The notes beneath the pieces were generated by a model. It was not told the origin of the DNA, ran no database searches, and saw only the letters and a list, made by a program, of their open reading frames with translations. From assembly GCF_000004075.3 (NCBI RefSeq), contig NC_026657.2:36938732-37002731 (forward strand): DNA of 64,000 nt. The letters run 5' to 3'. This DNA is from Cucumis sativus. Taxonomy: Eukaryota; Streptophyta; Magnoliopsida; Cucurbitales; Cucurbitaceae. Shown here piece after piece: positions 47,977 to 59,185 of this stretch (its first letter is position 1; the number at the start of each line of letters is the position of its first letter). Made by a program: the position numbers and the translations under genes.

Positions 47977-49973
47977 ATAGTTTATGTATTATCTATACCT
48001 AAATCTTTTAAATCTTAGCATAAAATATATTTCTTTATTTTTTTATTCTCACTATCTTTCCTGCTTTCTATTTTTCTTTTTCTTTTTTTCCAAGCAGATT
48101 TTGAGACCCATAATTAAAATTTGAAACATGCAAGATGTGTGTGATATGTAAGGTTTTTTAAACATGTGTAAAAGCACTCCAAAAAAACTTAAAAGAGAGA
48201 TAAAAATAGATTTGATTTTGAAACGGATAGTAAAATTTGAAACGTGCGAGATATATATTAGATAAAACATAAGTATTGAAAAGTTTTCTAAACATGGGTA
48301 AAACCCTCGAAAGCAATAGATGTTTGGAAGATGAAAAACAATAGCTAAAAAACTTCCTAAAACATCCTAAAATCACTGTAAACCACTTAAAAACAAATGT
48401 GAAGTTGATTTGGAGCAGTATATTTAAAGTTTTGAAATTGGGAGATACATGCAAAGATAAAATGCAATAACTAGAAAATTGCATAAAACATGTGTAAAAT
48501 CACCCTAGATACAAAAATAATAATAATATATATTAAAAGTAAAAGACGAGAATCACTTTAGTTGCAAGGGGGAAGCACAGCAACCAAATGGACGAACACA
48601 AAATTTTAAATTAGTTATGAATAATATTATAGATAACGTATTTAAATCAGTTCCCAAATGGATCTCATTGTTGCTACCCAAGTCACCGCCACTCCATCTC
48701 ATGGATTGTCTCCATTCCTTGGTTGCGACTTGTTCATTGATATGCAAATGGAGCCACCAGCGTGGAATATGTGTTGCACGAGGGAGAAATTGTGTGGATT
48801 TCAATATTTTAGAGGTTTTTCAAAACTAAAGGGTAATTTAGACATTTCACATGTTCATTCCTACACAACTACACTAAATAAATAAATTATAATAATTTTA
48901 GTCAAATGTACTTTTTTAAAAATTAAATTTAACCATGAATAATTAATAAGTATGACAACAAAAAATTTAATCTAAAATCTAATTAAATGGAAGAAATATT
49001 TCACAAACTCAATATTTATAAATCTCTACTTTAATTTTATTTCAGTTGACTTTCAAAACCTGCCCAAATAACTCAAAATCAATAAACTTTTTTTTACGTA
49101 TTAATCGTTTCTAAAATTATAATTGATTCATGACTCATTTTTTGACTAGAAATATCACTTTTACGTTTCCTTTATTTAAATTTTAAACACGTTAAATGGT
49201 CCTCTCATTTCTTTCCTCTAAGTTGTTTGGTATATGTAAATTACTTTTCTTTAGGTTGTTTTTTCCTTTCTTTTCTCTCATCTATTCCGTTTTAATTCAA
49301 AGTTCATCGTTTTCTTATTTTTTATTCATCGGTCATTTGAACTCTTTTTCTACTACTATTTAAAGATCTTCAAGATATATGCTTTCGATACTTTCGTTCC
49401 TCCAAAATAAAAGGTTCAAGGTATGCTTAGCTTTTCTAAACTAATCACCCATCAAAATGGACGTTGATATGAACAATTCTTTACATTTTATTAAGCATTC
49501 TCTTAACTTAGATTAAGCTCCTACTTGGACCAAGGCTTTTGAAAAGGAAAGATAAGACAGGTTCAAAGGTTGAAGATAGCTTAAATGATTGTGTTGTAAA
49601 TATAAAGTATGGTTTATAGTTTTAGAAATTATTATATATTTAAAAATAGCTCAATTTTTTTTTAATTATGTGCAATAAATTTGTATAAAATTTGTTTCTT
49701 TGATAAGTTTGAAGGATGTTGGGTTGTTGAATGAAATTTGGTGAGAAACATGAGAGTTGAAGATTTCCAAAGTTTAAGATATGGAACACACCTCACCCTT
49801 ATTTAATTCACTCTTTGGAAATTCCATTTCTTCGTCAAGAAAGGTATCGAACCCACCAAATAGAAACGTCAACATTTCACCTATGTGTTTCTAAAGATTG
49901 TCCCAACCAAAACCATCTTTTTTTATTCTTCTACCAATCTTCAATTTTGCAGTTCATCGCTACTCTCCAGACC
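47201..49973. other. Intergenic region between genes 6 and 7
   Basis: AT-rich DNA containing a long AT microsatellite (separate entry). Frames at 48052-48484 and 48553-48885 overlap on both strands and match no family. No other gene is seen. The promoter of gene 7 should lie before 49974, but no clear TATA box is visible. Confidence 0.4.
47899..47974. repeat. (AT)38 microsatellite
   Basis: An uninterrupted run of 38 AT units. Such long perfect runs are highly mutable, and the exact length may also be affected by sequencing. Confidence 0.95.
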
Positions 49974-52570
49974 ATGCTCGTAAGTGTACCTAATAGCTTT
50001 GCTCTATAACGGATTACCAACTATTTTTGTGATTTCCCATTTTCTTCCTGCAGGACGACGAAGAAGTTTACCCGCAGACGACGGTGAAGATTGAGGTGTT
50101 TGGAGCCAAAGACGGTGGTCAACCTTGGGACGATGGACCTTATTCCACCATCAGACGGCTTCTAGTTTGTCACAACCACTGTATCTGTTCCCTTCAAATC
50201 GAGTATGATAACAATGGCCATTTAATTTCTCCTTCAAAACATGGCGGAAACGAGGGTTCCTCTTCTAAGGTACCACCAAACCCTAATATTATTCAATTTT
50301 CTTATTCTCTTTGATATTTCTCGAACTGGTTTGATGGTTCTCAGGTTGTTCTCGATTACCCAAACGAGTACCTAATTTCAATTTATGGTTACTACGGCTA
50401 CATAGGTAAGTGGGGAATTGCAGCCAATGTGATTCGTTCCTTAACTTTCCAAACCAATAGAAAAACTTATGGCCCATTTGGGATGGAAGAGGGAGCCAAA
50501 TTTTCATTCCCGATTATGGGGGCTAAGATTGTTGGCTTCCATGGAAGATCTGGCTGGCTCCTCGATGCAATTGGCCTTTATATACAGCCAATTCCAAAGT
50601 AAATTACATCGCATACATATGATCTTCTACTTCTACTTGTTTGCTGCAAAATATGAACAGAAATTAATGAATGGATTCCATTGAGATTCTGTGATGCAGA
50701 GTCGAACTCAAGAACTTCAGCTTGGGGCCTTTTGGAGGCAAAGGTGGGCATCCATGGGAGTATGTCTTTCGGTCAATCAGACGATTTGTAGTTGATCATG
50801 AACAGTGGATTCACACCATTCAATTTGAATATGAGGATAGGAATGGAAAGTTATTATGGTCAAAGAAGCATGGTGACACTAATGGAAAATCCAAATCAGA
50901 GGTTATGCTTATACCTCAAAATCCTCTAATGAACTACTCTGCCCATAACTTGTTTGTTGAAATTCCCAACTTGGGCATTTTGCTTTCCATGGTAGGTGTT
51001 GCTAGAATTCCCAGATGAGTATTTTGTTTCTATTCATGGCTACTACAGCCACATACGTTTTTTGGAAGATTCTGCCACTGTGATTCGATCACTGACATTC
51101 AAAACTAATAGAAGAACATGTGGGCCTTTTGGAATTGAAGATGGAATCAGATTTTCGTGCCCAGTTATGGGGAGAGATATCGTTGGTGTTTATGGCAGAT
51201 CTGGTTTGTGCCTTGATGCGATTGGACTCCACTTAGGAACAACTCTAAAGTATGTAGCCCATCTTTATTCTTTAATTTTCTGGATATCATATTTTATTTA
51301 TTTGATATAAACAAATAGAATGTCTACCTTTTATGCTCATTTCGTTTGATTCTGTCGTCTGTGTCGTCTTATTATTTTCAGTTTTCTCTTGTCTTTTTCA
51401 TGTTTCAATTCGGTTTTCTAGAACATCATTTTTTTAATCAATGGATATTCAACAATATATACACACACATATATTTATAAAATGTTTATAGTATCGTTAA
51501 TGAATGAAATTATTACACATGGTCACGTGGAAGCGTTAAGTTAGTAAAATTAAAACTAATGCATGATGTGGACTTTCAAACATGCTGCTGCATTTATTAT
51601 CCAAAAACAAAAAACGTCTGGATCTGACGATTAGCTTCTTTTGAGCTATATTCAACTTAACAATTAATCAATGTATAAGCAAATTAGTTGAGCAATATAT
51701 TGAAATTATGGTTCATCATAGGTTACCTTACTTCAATTATAAAGATTTAGGAAGTTAATTACTGGTTTACCTGTCTTAAAATTTTGTTATATTTCTGATC
51801 AACCTTTTTTTATTATACATTTAAAATTTGTTTAAACAAAGTTACCCATTGAATATTTTCTTAATAGTAAATATGTTCTAGTCAACATATAAAACTTGTA
51901 ACTGTTTAATAGTAAGAAGTCATTGCTTTATGCAGCATGAAGGCTGAGCCGGAGCCTGTGGCTCCACCAGCACCCCAAATCCAAATGGAGCAATCTAAAC
52001 TGAGACAATATGGAGGGGAAGGTGGAGAGGGTTGGGAAGATATGTTTCAGACAATAAGACGGTTTGTAGTTCGTCATGGAGTATGGATAGACTCCATTCA
52101 AATTCAATATGAAGATAATAATGGAAACTTAGTGTGGTCTAACCAGCATGGTGGAGATGGAGGATCCAGATCAGAGGTTAACCCAATTCTTCCTTTTTAC
52201 TCCTCTCCCCACAATTTGCTTCCTCTTGCTGAAACTTTCAAGTTGCTTTTGTTGTTGGGTTAATCTAAAAATAATTGAATAAGAAATTCATGGTGTACAA
52301 ATGTAATTGCAGGTTGTTTTAGAATTTCCAGATGAGTATCTTGTATCGATTCATGGCTACTACAGTGATCTTGAACGATGGGGACTTGCAACAAATGTGA
52401 TTTGCTCCTTAACTTTGGAAACTAATAAGAAGAGTTATGGGCCATTTGGAGTTGAAGATGGTTTCAAATTTTCATTTCCAACTGTTGGGTTGAAGGTGGT
52501 TGGCATTTACGGTAGATCTGGTTTGTTTCTTGATGCCATTGGAATTCACGTTGTGTCGATTCAAGAGTAG
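49974..52570 (+). CDS. Gene 7: three-domain jacalin-related lectin
   Basis: Seven coding exons: 49974-49979 (ATG plus one codon), 50054-50269, 50345-50598, 50700-50901, 50996-51249, 51936-52176 and 52313-52570, giving 476 residues. The first donor is a perfect GTAAGT. Phases are 0,0,2,0,2,0 as in gene 6, and two of the phase-2 exons are exactly 254 bases, as is the matching exon of gene 6. Domains lie at about 13-158, 165-310 and 334-476, with a Pro/Ala/Glu-rich linker (EPEPVAPPAPQIQ) before the third. All three sugar loops keep GxxxD (GWLLD, GLCLD, GLFLD), so it is a possible trivalent, cross-linking lectin. Domain 2 has KHGDTNG where the others have KHGGxxG. Intron 5 is 686 bases. No signal peptide is seen. 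It is probably a tandem duplicate of gene 6 with a better-preserved first domain. Confidence 0.88.
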
Positions 52571-53599
52571 GTCGTAAATCTTCAGCCACATTGTGCCAAA
52601 GGAGCCTCCTCGAATAATTTGATATTCTCCACCTAGTTTATAAATTCTTGTGACTTTACTTTTGAAACCATCCACTCTCGATCACCTGCAAGAGCTTGCT
52701 CTATCAAGGCTCAGAGCAAAGCCAGATAAACTTTAGAACATCGTAGGATTTACTTGGGGCCAACCAATTGTCGTGCCCTTCATCTTCTCTCAAATGAAGA
52801 TATACTCCTATTAGTCTACTTAACTCAATAGATCTACTCTTCATCTAAATCCACATGCATCTCAAGTAGTATTTAGAGATAACTAAGAAAATAACAAAAT
52901 ATTAAATAACGAGCTAGAAAATAGCAAATCCACATAATATTAAGATTTATAATAAATTCTTCAGTTGCAGGCTTTTTTTTTATCTAATTCAGACACAGTT
53001 TTTTTGTATATTTTTACGCATATAATGTATTTGTATAGTTTATGCATACAGTGTATTTGCAAATAACATTATCTTAACTAAATATGATATTTGATAAGAT
53101 TGCACCAACATCTCTTAAATATATGGCTTATTCAAGATTTTCGGATTTTTAGAATTTAAATCAATTAATTAACAATTTATTTCTATAATTTATAACAGAT
53201 ATGTTGAATAATGATTTGAATTCAAATTTTAGATAACGACTTTAAAATAATGGCAAAAGAAGAAGGGTAGTCACAAGCTAAAAAGTATAGTAAGAGTTTT
53301 TCTAGTAAAAAAGATTGATAGAGAAGAGAGTGGGGTAGTGATTTCTAGCGTTCCAACGGGAAGAGAGATGTTGGTCGATGGAGAGAAAGATGTTAGAGGT
53401 TTGTGTGCACTAAAAAAATTCAAACGTTTCATCTTCTTCTTCACGAGAACCCTAGTCGCCACCCCCTTTGATCATCTCTGGTGACTGCCTGCATCAGGTC
53501 GTCGTTGCCATTAGTCTTTGTAGCTCGTCATTCCTCGATCATGCTCCGACGAAGCCATTTCGAGTTGTTTCTGTCTTCGTCTTCGTTGAAGATGAAACA
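52571..53599. other. Intergenic region after gene 7
   Basis: No gene is supported. Positions 53055-53240 hold a third copy of the AT-rich repeat seen at 7840-7990 and 8545-8715 (cttaaatatatgg, tttcggatttttag, tttaaatcaattaatt). Short overlapping frames at 53271-53720 match nothing known. Confidence 0.45.
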
Positions 53600-55028
53600 T
53601 GTCACACCCCAAATCGTATTGCAACCAAAACGCCGAAGAAATGGGATTAGGATGCGAGTTAGCTACAACCTTGAAATTTTCTTATCACAAATCTATTCTC
53701 AACTCCTTTTAAACTATTAACAACACTCAAAATGCAACGGTGGTCAATGTAACACCAAATAAAATAAATACAAACCAAAACATATACTTTATTAATAACA
53801 AGCGTTTCATACATAATTACAATACTTTGACTAAATAACCAATGCTTAACCATTTTCAAAACTCCTTGAATCACCTCGCTGAAAATCCTTCAACCTTCTT
53901 CTCTACTTGGCCTTAACCATTGCCAAAACTTCTTTTCATAATCATTTAGCAAAAATAATATCAAATCATTTAAACATACCGACAAATCATTTCATTTCGC
54001 ATAAACATTTTTTTTATGCTTAACAAATCATTTTTTTTTCAAGGATCTCGAATCGTTCTCTACGCTTGGCCTCATATTACCTCGCATTTAGACTAGTTAT
54101 CAACAACATCCAAGAACATACAGTTTCGTTCTTGTTATTCAGGCCACTAAGTTTTATACCTTTCTTTCAATGCATTAGGCAGCTTTTCATCATTATGTAG
54201 ACCGTACACCCCATGGTGACATTGACTCTTTATGTGCACATAAAAGTTAGCATCATTTCAAAGAAATAACTAATGGTTTGAAGACCATTTTATAATATTG
54301 AAATCATTATCATCAAATCAAACTTTAACACTATAAATTATGCTTGAAAACATAACATTTCATAGAAATCTCTTTGAAACATTCTCATTTGAATTCTTCT
54401 TTCAAGTAGTAAAGAAAAATCATAATACAGTTTTTAACATAAATTCATTTGAGAGAAAAGCGCTTACAAAACTTTACTAAAGAAGTCCTTCTTCTTCTTC
54501 TCGCATTGCTAAAGTAGCAGAACTTCAACATTTGAACAAAAATCTCATCATCACCTCCTTAGTGACCCAAATCATATTATTTATAGAGTCCTTAAACTAA
54601 CTTTGCCATGCATAAAATCTTCTCAGTTCGTCAGCTCCTGCTTAAAACTTTACACGTGTAAATTTAATATTCAACCTAACCATTCTTTATCCTTAATCTT
54701 ATACGTTAACCTCTGTCAAATCAGATTTGACATTTTCTTCGCCAGACTTTTCTTCTCGCCCAACTCCATTATGCCAATGCCAATACTTATAGGTCCTACC
54801 GCAAACCCTTCTTTTTTCAAATTTCTTAGAAATTAACTTCTTAATCACAAAACTTATATTTAACCATAAAAAAAATTATCTCTTAATTCTTTTCGCGAAT
54901 TAATTCAAATCTCAACTTCTTATCGCGAAGTCTTACTTCAAAACAACTCCTCTTATCCAAAACGCAGTTTTTCAAAACTTTTAACTAGATTTTAAATTCT
55001 TTAACTCAAATTAGAAATGGGTCTTACA
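53600..55028 (-). mobile_element. LTR-like repeat, copy 3 (most complete, about 1.43 kb)
   Basis: It runs from TGTCACACCCC to GGGTCTTACA, so it has TG...CA ends. In the minus sense it reads TGTAAGACCC to GGGGTGTGACA, with a TATA-like CTATAAATAATATG near 54575-54590. It is homologous to 16507-17790 and inverted 29150-30502. Flanking five-base words (aaaca left, atatg right) do not match, so no target duplication is seen. It directly abuts a copia pol relic on the right, which suggests insertion into or recombination with that element. Confidence 0.6.
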
Positions 55029-55034
55029 ATATGT

Positions 55035-57530
55035 GAGTGAGTCTACTGAACATTCTCAATCATCTTATCCACACAAGAACTAGACTGATCCCAGTCCCGC
55101 TACTTCAGGTGTCATTGTCCAATTAGGTATATCTCAATCCTTCGATCTAGTTAGTGTTAATGGAAAGAACCCGTGGATTTTGGATTTTGGATTTTGGATT
55201 TTGGAGCCACAGTTCATTTGGCTAGGTCCTCTGAACATTTTGTGTCTTATATTCCTTACGTCGGCAACGAAACAATTAGAATTGCAGTTTGCTCCTTGGT
55301 CCCTATTGCTGGAAATGAGAAGATTTCTCCCTATGCAGAGCTCTCCATACATAATATTTTGCATGTACCCAGACTTTCTTATAATTTTCTTTCTATAAGC
55401 AATATTATTCATGAGTTAAATTGTAAACCAATATTCTTACCTGATTTTGTCTCTTTTCAGGACTTGAGCTAGAGAACAATGATTGGCACTACCAGACACA
55501 AAAGAGGACCTTTTTACCTCCTTGATGAAGATACCTCTTCTAGTAGCATTTCTAGGACTAATATTTTATCTTCCTATTTTACTACTTTTGAACAAGACTA
55601 TATGTTATGACATTTTCATTTAGGCCACCCTAATTTCCAATATATGAAACATTTATTTCCTCGTCTCTTCTCTAAAATTGATGTTTCCACCTTATCTTGT
55701 GAGTGTGTATTCGGGCCAAACACCATCGAGTTTTTTTTTTCCTTCACAACCATACAAACTAACTCAACCTTTCACTCTTGTTCATAGTGATATCTGAGGA
55801 CCATCCAAGATAACAACCTCATCTAGAAAATGGTGGTTCATAACTTTTATTGATGACCATACCCGTCTTACTTGGGTCTTTCTTGTCTCAAACCTAAGGT
55901 CACCTCTGTCTTTTGAAACTTTTATAATATCGTAGAAACGCAGTTCAATATAAAGATTACTATTTTGCAAAGTGACAATTGTCGAGAGTTCCAAAACCAC
56001 ACTCTCAATGAGTTTTTGTCTTCCAAAGGCATTGTCCATCAAAGTTCTTGCGCTTACATCCCTCCAACGAAATGGAGTAGCCGAGTTCAAAAATTGTTAC
56101 CTCTTGGAAGCCGATTGTTCTCTTATGTTGTCTACTTCCCTTTTTTTCTATCTCTAGGAAGAGATCGTTCTCACTCCAGCCCATCTTATCAATTGAATAC
56201 CTTATTGTGTCCTACATCTCCAGACCCCCTTAAAGTGTCTTAAAGAGTCATATCCATCTATCCACCTCATGTTTGATGTTCCTCTTCGGGTATTCGGGTG
56301 CACAACCTATTATTGTCGAAAATAATTTGAAGCTCAATTTAATAATCAAGTTTGCAAGCTTCGGAAATCCTTATACGGGTTGAAACAATCACCAAGAGCA
56401 TTGTTTGACAGATTTTCCATTTTTATCAAGTCTTAGGGGTACAATCAGGGGCACTCCGATCATACCTTGTTCACCAAAATCTCAAGGCAGGGAAAATAGC
56501 AGTATTGATTGTATATGTCGATGACATTGTGCTATATGAAGATGATACTGATGAGATCATTCAAGTAAAGAAGAAGATGGGGTTTGAGATTGAAATCAAG
56601 GATTTGGGAAAACAAAAATATTTTCTTGGAATGGAGGTGGCCAGATCTAAAGAAGGCATCTTCATGTCTTAGAGAAAATATACCCTTGATTTGCTAACTG
56701 AGATAGGTATGTTGGAACGCCGTCCTACTGACACTCCTATTGAATTCAACTATAAACTAGAAAATTTTGATGATCAAGTTCTAGCTGATAAATATCAATA
56801 TCAACGCCTTGTGGGCAAATTAATTTACTTATCCTATACTCATCTAGATATTTTCTCTGTTGTGAGTGTTGTTAGTCAGTTTATGCAGGCTCCTTATGAG
56901 GAACACATGAAAGTTGACAATAGAATTTTGAGATACTTGAAAACAATATATGGTAAAGGGTTGATGTTTAGAAAAACACACAGAAAGACAATTGGGACAT
57001 ATACTAACTCGGGTCGGACATAATTTATTGTTGACAAAAAGACTACTTTCAGTTATTGTACCTTTTATTTAAGGCAACCTTGTAACTTTGGAGAAGTAAG
57101 AAGAAAAGTGTTGTGGCTAGAAGCAGCGCTGAGGCCAAATACCAAGCCATGAGTTTAGGAATATGTGAGAAAATTTGGCTCTAGAAAGTTCTGTCTCATC
57201 TTCATCACGAATGTGAGACACTATTGAAGCTTTTATGTGATAATAAAGCTGCTAGTAGTATTGCTAACAACCTTATTCAACATGTTGAGATTGATCGACA
57301 TTTCATCAAAGAAAGACTTGAAAGTGGGAAGCATATGCATTTTGTACACCCCTTCAAATCAACAGATTGTTGATGTTCTTACCAAGGGATTGCTCAGAGC
57401 ATATTTCGACTTTTATTTTAGCAAGTTCTGCCTCATTGATATTTACCTTTCAACTTGGGAGATGTTAGAATTGGATGGCTTGACTCTTATGGTATTTATG
57501 AAAAGATTATGGAAATATTTTCCCTAATTA
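55035..57530 (+). pseudogene. Degenerate Ty1/copia retrotransposon pol
   Basis: Family order is preserved but broken by many stops and frameshifts. The protease region has NPWILDF with the catalytic DSG replaced by DFG and a short direct repeat inserted (55173-55206). It is followed by HFVSYIPYVGNE, the LHVPRLSYNFLS-type segment, an integrase core relic (LQSDN then REFQNHTLNEF, 55965-56020), reverse transcriptase with the KSLYGLKQSPRALF block and LIVYVDDIVL (56511-56540), and RNase H with SSAEAKYQAMS (about 57119). Part of the segment between integrase and reverse transcriptase is missing. The 5' side is cut off by the LTR-like repeat at 55028. No matching LTR pair is visible. It is inactive. 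Confidence 0.88.
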
Positions 57531-59185
57531 TTCCTAAATCTTTTCCTTTCTTATTCTCCTATGTATTCTATTTATTCTCTTCATTGTATTTTTTATAAAT
57601 TTATTAGAAAAATAATTATTACATTGAGGAGACACAACCTAGTGGACCCATTATCATTTACTACGGAATACTATTAAATACTATTAAACGTATGACTTCT
57701 TGTTTCTAAACTATCCTCATGGGATGCTTACAATCACACCATTCAACTTTCAATTTCATTAGTCAATGTTTGCAATTAATTTATTGGTTTAAAATTATTA
57801 TTGGATATTTTAAAGAAAAATTGCATATGACAATAAAAAATTAGAAAAAAAACACTATATACCATTTTTTTTATATTGCGAATATGACAAATATGATAAC
57901 TAATTAATGATATTATGTGGCTATCGAAGGACTATAAGAGAGTCATTCCCTTTTATATTTGCTACTTTTGCAATTTAGAAAATATAGTGATATGAGTCCT
58001 ACTATTATTATTATTATTATTTGCTATCTTTACTAGCCCCTGATGGCGATGATATTTTTTAATTCATTTAGAAAACTTTGAAGGTGTTTTTGTAACTTTA
58101 AAAGCATTTTTTACTTAAAATGTAAAGTTTAAAGATATTTATATATATATAATTTAGCCTTTTTAAATCAACTTAAAGACCACATTGTCAACTTAAAGAC
58201 CAAGTAAAGAATATTTTATTTGAACAAAATAATTAACTTGATCCAATAGTCCTAATGAAAATATGTCAAAATTGGCTACTTTTTGTCTTCCATTTTAATT
58301 TAGAACACATGTAGTTTCTTTTAATTAATTTCAAATTTAGTTATTTCTGTTTTTCATCATTAGTTTAGTAAATGATGTTTCAAAATTTATGATCGAACAC
58401 ACATAAATTTTTAGAACTTCCTATTGAATGAATGGTGAAACTAAGAAAAGAAGGAAGAAATTATAATATTTAGTTGCTTTGTTTTGATAGTTATTGTGAA
58501 ATTGTGTTGTTGCATTCTGAGAAGAATAGCTATACTCAAATTGGTAATTATTAATTTTACTTCAAATTAAAACACGTTCTCATCCCCAACTTAGGTGGGA
58601 TGGATAAACGGGATGAAATAGGATGGTAGATGACAACCAAATAGTAATCAGGTTGTAATCAAAATTACAAATTTAATTATTAATATTTGAATTAAGTTGT
58701 GATTTGCTTTAAAATTTTGAAAATTTAGTTAGCGTTTTGAAATAAAAATAAATGGTGTAAAAAAAGAGAAAGAGTAAAATATAGTTTTCTTGTTATGGAA
58801 GAAAGTATTTGTTCCAGCAACAATGGATTGAAACCACTTTTGTTTGAAATATTTGATATGATAATTAGGATATTTTTTAAAATAATGTAAAATTTAAAAA
58901 ATAGATAAAAAAAAATAAAAGAGAGTTAGGAAAGGGTGCAGTTCATTCAACTCAGGGGGCCTACCTATTACCTTTGCCCACTTGGAGTATGTTCATTTTA
59001 TGAAATCTATTTGAATGAAGATATTTTTGATTTGGAGATGAATGCATGAATTCAATTATTTCACTCTTTGGGATTTGGATCCTCACTATCTACTTTCTTT
59101 TAATGGCAGGAAGCCCTAGTTTTGAGCTTTCATCTTCCTTTTCTTTCTCATTTCTGTGTTCTTCCACATAGTTACACTTGCACAC
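57531..59185. other. Intergenic region upstream of gene 8
   Basis: AT-rich DNA with no gene. Positions 58225-58290 (aaaataattaacttgatcc, aatgaaaatatgt, ggctacttttt) are similar to 10236-10305 just left of the inverted repeat, a dispersed repeat pair. The promoter of gene 8 should lie near 58900-59150; no clear TATA box is seen. Confidence 0.4.

Noticed and set aside
48052-48885. Several overlapping frames on both strands between genes 6 and 7
   Set aside because: Low-complexity, mutually overlapping, and no conserved motif.
49815-49973. In-frame upstream extension of gene 7
   Set aside because: The frame is open but has no ATG before 49974, and the residues show no domain; it is most simply 5' UTR.
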